Source: Lysinibacillus irui
GTDB taxonomy: Bacteria > Bacillota > Bacilli > Bacillales_A > Planococcaceae
DNA length: 64,000 bases
Direction: 5' to 3'
Assembly (NCBI RefSeq): GCF_028877475.1
Contig: NZ_CP113527.1
Location: 2,597,501-2,661,500, forward strand
Under the pieces are notes generated by a model, which was not told the origin of the DNA, searched no databases, and was given only the letters and a program-made list of their open reading frames with translations. Shown here piece after piece: positions 7,195 to 23,431 of the stretch. The position numbers were made by a program, and so were the translations under genes. Every line of letters starts with the position of its first letter. Within the stretch, counting starts at the first letter, position 1.

Positions 7195-9045
7195 TTATTC
7201 TTCGTATTGGATCGCCAATTTCTTTGGAATTTCAGGAATATCGTTTGATTTTACATCCTCTTCCTTTAAAGAAAGCACTTCTAGATGATGCTTGTCTCTT
7301 ACATCAAAAGGGATGGCGATACTTTCCATTTTATTATTCATTTGACTGCGTGTAAGTAAGCCGTTGTACGATAAATCGATACTTAAAATAGCCTGTACAG
7401 TTTCTTCAAGCATTTTGAGATCCTTGGCTTTCAAAGGTATCTCTTCATTCATTAAAAATGGCTGAAGGGTACCTTTAATATAGCCTTGAGCTTCAATTAA
7501 ACATGAAAATTCATTTAGTTTTTCAGCATAGTTCTTTAATTGGCGCTTTTCTTTTGCTCTTTGTTGATTTAATTCTTGCACTTTTTGTTCAATCCGACTC
7601 ATGCGCTCTTTTACTAATTCTATTAAATAAGGCTGTATGTCTTGAATCGCTTGCAACATTGCAGCTTCCGCTTGTTGTACTTTGTCATATTGCGCGACAC
7701 AAATCACTTGTTGCTCATTTAACTTTTCTACTCGCTCTTTGAAAAAGTCATTTTGTGTATGTTGACCAAAAATAGCCTTCATGAGCCCTTTCCCATGAAT
7801 TTTTTTATGCTGTGCATCTAAACGCTCGTATTCACGTGAATACTCACTGTGCATAGTACGATATTCTCTTAACATTTGTTGATAGTAAACAGCAATTTCT
7901 GTAAACTTATCTACCTTAGCATCCTGTAAATAATCATGTTGTGAGATTGTTTGTAATAGCTGATATAATGTTTGAACATGTTTAAATGTTTGAGCAACTT
8001 CTTCGTATTCTTGCTCATATTCCTTGACAATCGCCAAGTCTCGTTGGTTGCGAGAAAATTCATACTGGGTATCGCCTGCATATTTTTCAATATTCTCAAC
8101 AGCAGATTGAAATGGATCGCGTTGTGGAATGACAGTTAATTCGAAGCGGAAACGTTCTAGCCATTGTAAGAAGCGAATTAAAATGGCATAGGTTTTTTTA
8201 TCACTATTTTCAGCAAAACGATGTATTTCAGTAATTAAATGTTCGTACTGGCTTTTTTCCCAAAGCTCATGACTGTCCGTTTGCTTGGCTTCCAATGCAT
8301 TTCTAGCTGAAACAGCGACAAAATCACTAATTAAATGACCTATTCGTTGTTGTTGCGAGGAGACAAATGCCGCAGCATGATCATCAGCATCAATACCATT
8401 AATAACACATAAAGGTTCAACCCCTTTATTTTTTAAGGCTTCCAGCAATAATATTTCAGCGTCAATAGCCATAGAGCCCGAGCGTAAAACCCAGAAAATT
8501 TCATCCACCCTATTCATCAATGCTTCAGAGAAATAAGCCATTTCTCCTCCCCCAGCTTCTAATGAAACAGAGTCAATGATCGTCACCGATTTAAGTAAAT
8601 CATTTTTCAAATATACTTCTAAATAGTCCAAATGCTCACGTAAAATCTGAGAAGCAAACGTATCGCCAGTAGTTAATAGCTCTAATTTACTAAGATCGAA
8701 TATGGCTACAACACCATCTAAAAAATAAGCTTTAATCTCCTCATGCTCGCCGTAACGTATAAATGTATTTACGCCTGTTGGATGTTGATCATCTACTGAA
8801 AGAATTTCACGTCCTAGCAGTCCATTAATAAGTGTTGTTTTACCTACACGTTCTTTTCCAACGATTAAAATCATTGTCTGATTATTGGCATCTTGAATAA
8901 TACGATTTAAATGTTTAGCCGTATCTTTCACATATGTATTTTGGACAATAATGCCATATAGTTGTCGAAGTTGATCAACAAATTGTGGCAGAATATTATT
9001 CGCTGAGGTTGTATATTCGATTGGCGTGTTGTCAATGTTGGTCAT
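7195..9045 (-). CDS. Dynamin-family (dynamin-like) large GTPase
   Basis: 616 residues. A P-loop GKERVGKTT is at about residue 62, followed by a Thr-containing switch (HPTGVNTF), a G3-like IIDSVS and a G4-like INGID in place of the standard N/TKxD. The second half (about 300-560) is rich in Glu, Gln and Lys with heptad-like helical stretches, as in dynamin stalks; no membrane span is obvious. Bacterial dynamin-like proteins act in membrane remodelling or envelope stress. I chose ATG 9045 because AAGAGG is eight bases upstream; a TTG two codons earlier is possible. No second dynamin gene is adjacent, unlike many tandem bacterial dynamin pairs. Confidence 0.75.
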   Translation of the reverse strand: MTNIDNTPIEYTTSANNILPQFVDQLRQLYGIIVQNTYVKDTAKHLNRIIQDANNQTMILIVGKERVGKTTLINGLLGREILSVDDQHPTGVNTFIRYGEHEEIKAYFLDGVVAIFDLSKLELLTTGDTFASQILREHLDYLEVYLKNDLLKSVTIIDSVSLEAGGGEMAYFSEALMNRVDEIFWVLRSGSMAIDAEILLLEALKNKGVEPLCVINGIDADDHAAAFVSSQQQRIGHLISDFVAVSARNALEAKQTDSHELWEKSQYEHLITEIHRFAENSDKKTYAILIRFLQWLERFRFELTVIPQRDPFQSAVENIEKYAGDTQYEFSRNQRDLAIVKEYEQEYEEVAQTFKHVQTLYQLLQTISQHDYLQDAKVDKFTEIAVYYQQMLREYRTMHSEYSREYERLDAQHKKIHGKGLMKAIFGQHTQNDFFKERVEKLNEQQVICVAQYDKVQQAEAAMLQAIQDIQPYLIELVKERMSRIEQKVQELNQQRAKEKRQLKNYAEKLNEFSCLIEAQGYIKGTLQPFLMNEEIPLKAKDLKMLEETVQAILSIDLSYNGLLTRSQMNNKMESIAIPFDVRDKHHLEVLSLKEEDVKSNDIPEIPKKLAIQYEE

Positions 9046-9337
9046 CCTCAAAACCTCTTTTCGTATGTATCTATAAGTCCATTATAAATGAAACTATGGC
9101 TTTTCTAATACATGGATTGTCGAAAAGAGGACAAAATACTTATATGTTTATACAGCAAATAGGAATTCATCCTTATAACAATTCTCTGCTAACTTTACTT
9201 ATTATTAGCTATTCAGACTAAAAGAAATAGTTTAAACAATGCTTTCTATTTTATTTGATAGAAATATTTTGAAATAATTATTTTAAACTTACATCTTTTT
9301 CTAATTGAATGACCTTTCTCCTAAATATCTACTACTT
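9046..9337. other. AT-rich spacer without a gene
   Basis: 292 bp between the ribokinase stop and the dynamin-like start, both read on the minus strand. I see no hairpin terminator, no RNA motif and no open frame with a ribosome site; it presumably holds the promoter of the dynamin-like gene. Confidence 0.5.
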
Positions 9338-10216
9338 TTAAAATCCAGCCATACGTGCAAATACAGCATCAAGTGTCGGCATGCCGCCTTGTGCACTAAA
9401 TTTTTCTACCGATAAAGAAGCAGCAATATTAGCAAAGTAGACAGCCTCATCCAACGATTGTCCCTCTACTAAGGCATAAGCTAACGCACCATTAAACGTA
9501 TCCCCAGCACCTGTTGTATCCACAGCAGTCGTCATATAGCCTGGCACATGGATTGGATAGGTACCATCAGAATAACGTGCACCATCACTACCGAGCGTTA
9601 TTATTAATTTATTTGGATACTTTTCTAAAAGGTGGTCAATCGGTTCATTAAAAATTTCTGCACATTCCGTTTCATTTGGTGTTAAATAGGTAATATCCTC
9701 CATCCATTGCACATCAAAATTTGCGGCAGGTGCAGGATTTAATAGTATGGGAACACCTGCCTCTTTACACATTCGAATGGCATAAGCTGTCGTCTCTTTT
9801 GGAATTTCAAGCTGGATGATCACCATTTGACTTTTTTGTATTAAGTGCTTGGAAGCCTCAAGATGTGATGGAGATAATTCATAGTTTGCTCCAGGTACAA
9901 CAACAATGCGATTGTCGTTATTATAAATAAGAATATTCGCTATCCCTGTCAGAGCAGAAGGACTACTTACGATGGCACCCGTTTGTATATGTTCTTGTTG
10001 TAAAACACTCCGTAATGCCTCACCAAAGCTATCTTTACCCACACAGCCGATCATTGCCACTTCATGACCAAGACGGGCTGCCGCAACTGCTTGATTGGCC
10101 CCTTTACCACCAGGTACCGTTTGAAATGCCTGACCTAGAATCGTCTCCCCCTGCTTAGGAAAAGCATCCATTTGTACAATTAGATCCATATTTAAACTTC
10201 CTATGACTGTAATCAT
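9338..10216 (-). CDS. rbsK: Ribokinase (PfkB family)
   Basis: 292 residues, close to B. subtilis RbsK. It shows the N-terminal GSLNMDLIVQMDAFPKQGET, the sugar-binding PGGKGANQAVAAARLG and the PfkB signature DTTGAGDTFNGALAYAL with the catalytic aspartate. It phosphorylates ribose to ribose 5-phosphate with ATP. It stands alone: no rbsR, rbsD or ribose ABC transporter genes flank it, so it may serve ribose released by nucleoside breakdown, or a related sugar. ATG start with AGGTAGGG upstream. Confidence 0.88.
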   Translation of the reverse strand: MITVIGSLNMDLIVQMDAFPKQGETILGQAFQTVPGGKGANQAVAAARLGHEVAMIGCVGKDSFGEALRSVLQQEHIQTGAIVSSPSALTGIANILIYNNDNRIVVVPGANYELSPSHLEASKHLIQKSQMVIIQLEIPKETTAYAIRMCKEAGVPILLNPAPAANFDVQWMEDITYLTPNETECAEIFNEPIDHLLEKYPNKLIITLGSDGARYSDGTYPIHVPGYMTTAVDTTGAGDTFNGALAYALVEGQSLDEAVYFANIAASLSVEKFSAQGGMPTLDAVFARMAGF

Positions 10217-10291
10217 TGAATTCCCTACCTTTCTTCTACTTTCTATTTTAATGCAGAAAAAAGAACAAAGACAGGTTGATTTCAGAGCTTT

Positions 10292-10462
10292 TTATAGTTT
10301 TCCTAATAGCCCTTTTCTGGCCTCAAATTCAATTTTTGTATCACAATCATCACAGGAAAATTTCCCTTTCATATTTCTTTTATACATGGTATATTTTTTG
10401 GTCCCTTCAATTACTTCAAACGTCTTTTTACAAAAAATACATGAAACTGAATAAGTAATCAT
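10292..10462 (-). CDS. YlaI-like (DUF2197) small zinc-ribbon protein
   Basis: 56 residues starting MITYSVSCIFC. Two CxxC pairs (CIFC near residue 8 and CDDC near 38) predict a single zinc ribbon. Length and sequence fit the DUF2197/YlaI family of Bacillus, whose function is unknown. The ATG at 10462 is preceded by AAGGAGG; a longer frame back to 10528 lacks this and is not used. The gene is a single unit between rbsK and the rRNA terminator region. Confidence 0.72.
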   Translation of the reverse strand: MITYSVSCIFCKKTFEVIEGTKKYTMYKRNMKGKFSCDDCDTKIEFEARKGLLGKL

Positions 10463-10933
10463 TCTATATTCCTCCTTCAGCAATTTACTACTTTTTACAT
10501 CTACTTTCACATTATCAAAATATCCCATTTATGCATAGCAGTTATATTCTGAAAATTCATATTTATATGGTGATATTTCACATTCTATACATATTTATTT
10601 GCATCGATTGAAGCTAAGGAAAAAAACAGAATACAAGCTCAAATTCGTATTATTAGGTCAACTGATATCCTGTCAACCATTTTTATATGGTTTTATTAGG
10701 GGAGGACCCTCTTACAACATAGTTACTTTTTGGGCTTTAACAAGTGGAGCATTGACTTTGCATGGAGAAGTTAGGAATCAAACTATAGTTCTAGGAGGAA
10801 ATTTATAATGAATCAAGTCGTTGGATATGGTTAAAGAAGAAAGCCAGGTTCGAGCATTTTTAGATATTAGAAGGTCTAAATGACTTTGTTATATTTTCAA
10901 GGTTTAGTGAAGCAGTATTGGTTAAGAGAAAAT
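10463..10933. other. Spacer with a short ORF and possible gene debris
   Basis: The 470 bp between the YlaI-like gene and the rRNA terminator hold no credible full gene. The plus strand reads in pieces that resemble decayed protein sequence. At 10808-10834 an 8-codon frame, MNQVVGYG, follows an ideal AGGAGG site eight bases upstream. This is probably the surviving 5' end of a lost gene. Confidence 0.4.
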
Positions 10934-10963
10934 AAAAAAAGCCGAGGAATAAATCCTCGACTA
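10934..10963 (-). terminator. rRNA operon terminator
   Basis: On the minus strand GTCGAGGA pairs with TCCTCGGC (one G-T pair) across a small loop, followed by seven T (10940-10934). It lies about 10 bp after the 5S 3' end. Confidence 0.85.
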
Positions 10964-10974
10964 CTATTATTTTG

Positions 10975-11090
10975 CCTAGCGACGTCCTACTCTCACAGGG
11001 GGAAGCCCCCAACTACCATCGGCGCTAAAGAGCTTAACTTCCGTGTTCGGTATGGGAACGGGTGTGACCTCTTTGCCATCATCACTAGAC
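10975..11090 (-). rRNA. rrf: 5S ribosomal RNA
   Basis: About 116 nt. The minus strand carries the conserved CACACCCGTTCCCATACCGA, GGAAGTTAAGCTC and GGGGGCTTCCCCCTGTGAGA segments of Bacillus 5S rRNA, with complementary ends near GTCTAGTG and CGCTAGGC. Last gene of the operon; ends are estimated from the terminal helix. Confidence 0.95.
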
Positions 11091-11257
11091 TTGCACATGG
11101 ATGTGCTGGCTTCTGCGTTGCAACATGGATGTTGCGTTCTTAGCAGAAGTTCCATTATTTTAAGCTTTAAAATACACAAGGTATTGAAGCTCTCTTTTGT
11201 TGAAAGGGTTGTTCATTCAAAACTGGATAAACGGTGCATTGAATGCTTCAAACAATT
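11091..11257 (-). other. 23S-5S spacer with 23S processing arm
   Basis: 167 bp without a tRNA. Positions 11210-11232 are complementary, with few mismatches, to 14368-14393 upstream of the 23S gene; the two would form the long stem cleaved when 23S rRNA is released. Confidence 0.7.
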
Positions 11258-16104
<4,847 letters not shown>

Positions 16105-16201
16105 GAAATTTGATTAGCTCAAATTGTTTTGCTGGCATCAATTTTGATGTCCAAAATTTTGTTTCGTTCACTAGCTGAAACTAGTTACTTAAAACTTTAT
16201 T

Positions 16202-16234
16202 GATTACGTTTTGCTTGTTCAGTTTTCAAGGTTC
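16202..16234 (-). promoter_or_regulatory. 16S leader processing arm
   Basis: This leader segment is nearly perfectly complementary to 14482-14512 in the spacer, so the two flanks of the 16S gene can form the RNase III-type processing stem. Confidence 0.7.
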
Positions 16235-16266
16235 ATTTTATACTGCCATACAGCGACAGGAATTTT

Positions 16267-16296
16267 ATTATATCAAAACATTTTCGTGTTTGTCAA
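16267..16296 (-). promoter_or_regulatory. rRNA promoter (proximal)
   Basis: TTGACA (16296-16291) and TATAAT (16272-16267) spaced by 18 bp, the -10 also preceded by TG one base upstream (extended -10). It lies about 165 bp before the 16S 5' end. Confidence 0.8.
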
Positions 16297-16415
16297 CAAC
16301 TAATTCAAAATATTTTATTCGCTAAATGATGTTTCACAATATATCAAAATATTTTTATGTTAACACCTGTGATTAATACTTATTAACATCTATCGATATT
16401 TCACGATAGAAATCA

Positions 16416-16444
16416 ATAATATATTATATTAACAAAATAGTCAA
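16416..16444 (-). promoter_or_regulatory. rRNA promoter (distal)
   Basis: TTGACT (16444-16439), 17 bp spacer, TATTAT (16421-16416). Tandem promoters are usual for Bacillus rrn operons. A third, weaker extended -10 (TGATATATT) lies between the two near 16345. Confidence 0.6.
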
Positions 16445-16877
16445 CATGAAATTAGTTAAAAACTTTCTTTTCTATCTCCCTACTATTAAATATTGTATTT
16501 TATACAATAGCACGTTTTATATCGTTTCTAAAAAATAATCCCATTGCTTTGCAGTTAGAACCGATAACCATAGCACTTTCATCAGGAAAAAGCCTTACAT
16601 ACTCCTTCAGCATTATTATCCTGAAGCTTAAATAACGTATACCATCTTTTCAATTCACTGATTCTCCTAACACTATGTCTTCCAGTTAGAATGAGTAATA
16701 ACTGAATATGCTTTTTCTTCAACTGTCGAATCGAAAGTTTCTACAGAATAGCTTTGAAATGGTGAACATAGAAGGCAATACATTCTTTCTGTAACTTTAC
16801 TTTTATATAAAGCAAAACTAATTAATATATTTTTGATGAGTTAATGTATCAGAAGACTTTCTTATTGAAAAAATTTT
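16445..16877. other. Spacer between leuD and rRNA promoters
   Basis: About 430 bp with no gene I can support. On the minus strand around 16500-16620 a 40-residue stop-free stretch (containing LKEYVRLFPDESAMVIGSN) looks protein-like but has no start signal; it may be a remnant of a lost gene. Confidence 0.4.
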
Positions 16878-16922
16878 AAAAGCCAACGAAATTTTATTAA
16901 TCGTAAAATTTCACTGGCTTTT
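16878..16922 (-). terminator. Terminator of the ilv-leu operon
   Basis: AAAAGCCA (16878-16885) pairs with TGGCTTTT (16915-16922), continued after a mismatch by GAAATTTTA/TAAAATTTC. The minus strand continues with T-rich sequence. It follows the leuD stop by 35 bp. Confidence 0.85.
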
Positions 16923-16957
16923 TAGTTTATAGCTAGGATTTATCCAGCCACTTTTGC

Positions 16958-17548
16958 TTAGAATGCTACCCGCTTTGCCTCATAGGCAGCAATATGTTCT
17001 TCGTATTTAAAGGTTAAAGCAATTTCATCCCAACCATTTAGTAATGTTTCCTTATAGTACGGATCAATTGTGAAATGATAAACTTTACCATCTTCACCTG
17101 TCACTGTTTGCTCAGCAAGATTTACTTCCATTGTATATGGCTTTGCTAATCCCTTAGCCAGAATTTCATCACATTCTGCTTCTGTTAACTTAATAGGTAG
17201 AATGCCATTTTTAAAGCAGTTATTATGGAAGATATCTGCGAAAGAAGGGGCAATCACCACGTTAAAGCCATAATCTAAGATGGCCCATGGTGCGTGTTCG
17301 CGGGATGAACCGCAGCCAAAATTATCTTGCGCCACTAAAATTTTGGATTCTTTAAATTCAGGTTTATTTAAAACAAAGTCTTTGATCTCATTGTCTTGTG
17401 CATCGTAACGCCAGTGATAAAATAAAAATTGTCCAAATCCTGTGCGCTCAATACGTTTAAGAAATTCTTTTGAAATAATTTGATCTGTATCAACATTTTT
17501 ACGATCAAGTGGTGTGATGACACTATTAACGATATTAATTGGTTCCAT
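16958..17548 (-). CDS. leuD: 3-isopropylmalate dehydratase small subunit
   Basis: 196 residues, normal length. The swivel-domain marks are DTDQIISKEFLKRIERTGFG and the conserved GCGSSREHAPWAI loop. With LeuC it isomerises 2-isopropylmalate to 3-isopropylmalate in leucine synthesis. Last gene of the operon, 31 bp after leuC. ATG start with a GGAAGGG-type site upstream. Confidence 0.95.
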   Translation of the reverse strand: MEPINIVNSVITPLDRKNVDTDQIISKEFLKRIERTGFGQFLFYHWRYDAQDNEIKDFVLNKPEFKESKILVAQDNFGCGSSREHAPWAILDYGFNVVIAPSFADIFHNNCFKNGILPIKLTEAECDEILAKGLAKPYTMEVNLAEQTVTGEDGKVYHFTIDPYYKETLLNGWDEIALTFKYEEHIAAYEAKRVAF

Positions 17549-17579
17549 TTTTAATCATCCCTTCCGTGTAAAGCAAGAC

Positions 17580-18989
17580 TTACACAGTTTCCTTCACAAA
17601 TTCACGTACATCCACAAAATGACCTGCAATCGCAGCTGCAGCTGCCATCGGTGGTGATACTAAATGTGTACGAGAACCCGCTCCCTGACGTCCTTCAAAG
17701 TTGCGATTGGATGTAGAGGCACAGCGTTCACCAGCTGGTACAACATCATCATTCATCGCTAGGCACATGGAGCAACCTGACTCTCTCCATTCAAAGCCTG
17801 CCTCGATAAAGATTTTATCCAAGCCCTCTTCCTCTGCTTGCTTCTTCGTCGTATGTGAACCCGGCACAACAATTGCTGTTACATTATCATGCACCTTACG
17901 TCCCTGAATGACACTAGCAGCTGCGCGTAAATCACTAATGCGTGAGTTTGTACAGGAGCCAATAAAGACATGCTGAATATCAATAGATGTTAAAGGTTGC
18001 CCTTCCTCTAAGCCCATATAGGCTAAAGCTTTTTGAAGAGCTGCCTTATCAGATTCATCCTCATAATCTGCTTGTGTTGGAACATGACCAGAAACACCCG
18101 TACCCATCGATGGATTTGTGCCCCATGTAATGATTGGTTCGATTTCTTCTGCATTTATGATACGAACTGTGTCGTACGTAGCATCCTCATCGGAAGCCAA
18201 ACTTAACCAATAAGCGGCTGCTTCCTCCAATTTTTCACCTTGTGGCGCATATTTGCGACCACGAATATAATCCACTGTTGTTTGATCAGGTGAAATCAGC
18301 CCAGCTTTCGCTCCTGCCTCAATCGACATATTACAGATTGTCATCCGTTCTTCCATAGACAATTTATGGATAGCCTCTCCAGTGAATTCCACAATATGCC
18401 CAGTGCCAACACCAATACCAAACTTTGCAATAATGGCTAAAATAATATCCTTTGCAGCTACCCCAACTGGTAGCTCCCCTTCAACACGAATTTCCATCGT
18501 TTTCGGCTTATTTTGCCATAAAGTTTGTGTTGATAAGACATGCTCAACCTCTGATGTACCAATCCCGAAAGCAATCGCACCAAAGGCACCGTGAGTTGAT
18601 GTATGAGAATCGCCACAAACGATAGTTTTCCCTGGTTGTGTTAATCCCAGCTCTGGCCCAATAACGTGTACAATCCCTTGGTCAGGATGACCCATTCCTG
18701 CTAGCTCAACACCAAACTCTTTTGCATTTTTAGCCAATGTTTCGATTTGGTTGCGTGCAATAGGATCATGAATTGTCGGTAAATTTTTCGTTGGTACGTT
18801 ATGATCCATTGTCGCAAAGCTTAAATCAGGACGACGCACTTTGCGTCCGTTCAAACGTAGACCTTCAAAAGCTTGCGGAGATGTTACTTCATGAATTAAA
18901 TGAAGATCAATATATAACAGGTCCGGTTTGCCCTCTTCCTGATAAACTACATGTTTATCCCAAATCTTTTCAATTATATTTTTACCCAT
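17580..18989 (-). CDS. leuC: 3-isopropylmalate dehydratase large subunit
   Basis: 469 residues. Aconitase-type enzyme: [13 protein letters not shown], and the three iron-sulfur cysteines in GSCTNSR and [10 protein letters not shown], are intact. The partner is LeuD. I chose ATG at 18989 because AGGTG is six bases upstream; an in-frame GTG at 18998 overlaps that ribosome site. It starts 17 bp after leuB. Confidence 0.95.
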   Translation of the reverse strand: MGKNIIEKIWDKHVVYQEEGKPDLLYIDLHLIHEVTSPQAFEGLRLNGRKVRRPDLSFATMDHNVPTKNLPTIHDPIARNQIETLAKNAKEFGVELAGMGHPDQGIVHVIGPELGLTQPGKTIVCGDSHTSTHGAFGAIAFGIGTSEVEHVLSTQTLWQNKPKTMEIRVEGELPVGVAAKDIILAIIAKFGIGVGTGHIVEFTGEAIHKLSMEERMTICNMSIEAGAKAGLISPDQTTVDYIRGRKYAPQGEKLEEAAAYWLSLASDEDATYDTVRIINAEEIEPIITWGTNPSMGTGVSGHVPTQADYEDESDKAALQKALAYMGLEEGQPLTSIDIQHVFIGSCTNSRISDLRAAASVIQGRKVHDNVTAIVVPGSHTTKKQAEEEGLDKIFIEAGFEWRESGCSMCLAMNDDVVPAGERCASTSNRNFEGRQGAGSRTHLVSPPMAAAAAIAGHFVDVREFVKETV

Positions 18990-19006
18990 TGTCTTCACCT
19001 ATTTCT

Positions 19007-20107
19007 TTAAATATATGTTGTCATAATACTTTGTGAAACAAAACTAGTATCAATTTCGTTAATCACTTTATCTGTCCATTCATTTGTTGATAAAATGCGG
19101 CTGCCGTCACGAGCAAGATCTGCTGTAAAGTAACCATCATCAAATACTGCACTAACAGCACGCTCAATTTCTGCCGCCTCTTCTTTCAGGCCAAAGGAAT
19201 ATTGTAGCATCATCGCAACAGATAGAATTGTTGCCGCAGGGTTTGCTACTCCTTGCCCTGCAATTTCCGGAGCTGATCCATGTACAGGTTCATATAAGCC
19301 AAAATTATCACCACGAATAGATGCCGATGGAAGGACGCCCAAAGAACCAGTAATAACTGACGCTTCATCACTTAAAATATCACCAAACATATTTTCAGTG
19401 ACTACTACATCATAGTGACCAGGATTTGTAATTAGTTTCATCGCAACAGAGTCGACTAGATTATGTTCTACGATGACATCTGGATAGTCTTTTTTCTTTG
19501 CTTCTACGACTTCACGCCATAAGCGACTTGTTTCAAGAACATTCGCCTTATCAACAGAGCATAATTTGCCTCCACGTAAACGTGCTAGCTCAAAGGCATT
19601 TTCAACGATACGCTCCACCTCTGCTTTTGAATAAACAGTTGTATCAATTGCGCCATTTTCAGTACGCATACGTGGTTCCCCGAAGTATACGCCGCCTGTT
19701 AGTTCACGAACAATCATTAAATCAACGTTTTCAGCTACTTCACGTTTTAATGGTGAAGCATCTAGTAAACTCGGGAACGCCTTTACTGGACGTAGATTTG
19801 CAAATAAATCGAAGTGTTTGCGAATACGCAATAACCCTTTTTCTGGGCGTAATTCAGGTGGGTTTTGATCCCATTTTGGTCCACCAACAGCTCCTAATAG
19901 AATCGCATCGCTATTTTCACACATCTCGATTGTTTCTTCTGGTAATGGATTGTTGTGCTGATCAATGGCAGCACCCCCAATTGTTGCATATCCTAAATGA
20001 AATGTATGATTAAATCGTTTACCAATCACTTGTAGTACACGTACAGCAGAAGCAACAACCTCTGGCCCAATCCCGTCACCAGGAAGGACTGTAATTTTTT
20101 TCTCCAT
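19007..20107 (-). CDS. leuB: 3-isopropylmalate dehydrogenase
   Basis: 366 residues. Starts MEKKITVLPGDGIGPEVV. Substrate and metal residues are visible in LRPEKGLLRIRK, MIVRELTGGVYFG, TVYSKAEVERI and NMFGDILSDEASV. It oxidises and decarboxylates 3-isopropylmalate to 2-oxoisocaproate with NAD. ATG 20107 has GGTG eight bases upstream; a TTG two codons earlier is possible. Preceded by a 177 bp gap after leuA, the longest within the leu part of the cluster. Confidence 0.95.
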   Translation of the reverse strand: MEKKITVLPGDGIGPEVVASAVRVLQVIGKRFNHTFHLGYATIGGAAIDQHNNPLPEETIEMCENSDAILLGAVGGPKWDQNPPELRPEKGLLRIRKHFDLFANLRPVKAFPSLLDASPLKREVAENVDLMIVRELTGGVYFGEPRMRTENGAIDTTVYSKAEVERIVENAFELARLRGGKLCSVDKANVLETSRLWREVVEAKKKDYPDVIVEHNLVDSVAMKLITNPGHYDVVVTENMFGDILSDEASVITGSLGVLPSASIRGDNFGLYEPVHGSAPEIAGQGVANPAATILSVAMMLQYSFGLKEEAAEIERAVSAVFDDGYFTADLARDGSRILSTNEWTDKVINEIDTSFVSQSIMTTYI

Positions 20108-20113
20108 CGTCAA

Positions 20114-20290
20114 AACACCTTTCTTTTTTTAGCGCATTCGCTAATTTAGTAAGAACGCTCACCTACCTACTATTTAGATGAGCGTATTCATTACGACTAA
20201 GCGTAATTTTTTTTGAAAGATACAATACGCCATGACATCATTGCATCCGACGCGTGAATGGTACATCACACAATTCACTACCTTTACAAC
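20114..20290 (-). other. leuA-leuB intercistronic region with hairpins
   Basis: 177 bp. AACGCTCA near 20153 and TGAGCGTATT near 20178 form an imperfect stem, and TTAGCG-AAT-GCGCTAA closer to leuB forms another. Neither is followed by a T-run, so mRNA processing or stability is more likely than termination. Confidence 0.4.
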
Positions 20291-22850
<2,560 letters not shown>

Positions 22851-22915
22851 TCATTTCCTCCTAGAATTTGGTTTGTTTTTTTAGCTCCATAAAGCTTGTT
22901 AAATTTATATGCAAA

Positions 22916-23431
22916 CTATTTTAAAATAGAGAGCTGTGGATTTGAGATTTTTTGTGTTTCACGAACAGAAGCAGTGGCCCCTGTACGAGTAAGCTCTTTA
23001 ATGCCATATGGTCGAATGAGTTCGATAAAGGCATCAATTTTGTCTGGGTGCCCTACCACTTGATACGTCACAACGTTTTTAGCCGTATCAATAATTTGAG
23101 CACGAAATGGTTCGACAATCGAATTCATTTCCAAACGTAAATTTGGCGGTGAAATAACCTTTACCAGCGCTAGCTCTCGCAAAACAATTGATTTATCCGT
23201 TATGTCATTGACCTTTAACACATCAATTTGCTTCGATAATTGTTTCACTAGCTGCTCGATCTTGCGTTCATCCTCGACGTGGACTACAAAAGTCATCTTT
23301 GAAAAGTTTGCTTGTTCCGTATGACCTACTGTAATCGATTCAATATTGAATTGACGCTTCATCAATAGACCTGTCAAACGGTTTAACACACCACTTTGGT
23401 TAATCACAGTTACGGTAATTACTCGTTTCAA
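22916..23431 (-). CDS. ilvH: Acetolactate synthase small (regulatory) subunit
   Basis: 171 residues. An N-terminal ACT domain ([20 protein letters not shown], with the valine-site N-x-x-G-V-L) is followed by the ALS_ss C-terminal domain. It binds IlvB and confers valine feedback. The TTG start overlaps the ilvB TGA (TTGA), with GGGGTG eight bases upstream: classic translational coupling for a 1:1 complex. Confidence 0.93.
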   Translation of the reverse strand: MKRVITVTVINQSGVLNRLTGLLMKRQFNIESITVGHTEQANFSKMTFVVHVEDERKIEQLVKQLSKQIDVLKVNDITDKSIVLRELALVKVISPPNLRLEMNSIVEPFRAQIIDTAKNVVTYQVVGHPDKIDAFIELIRPYGIKELTRTGATASVRETQKISNPQLSILK

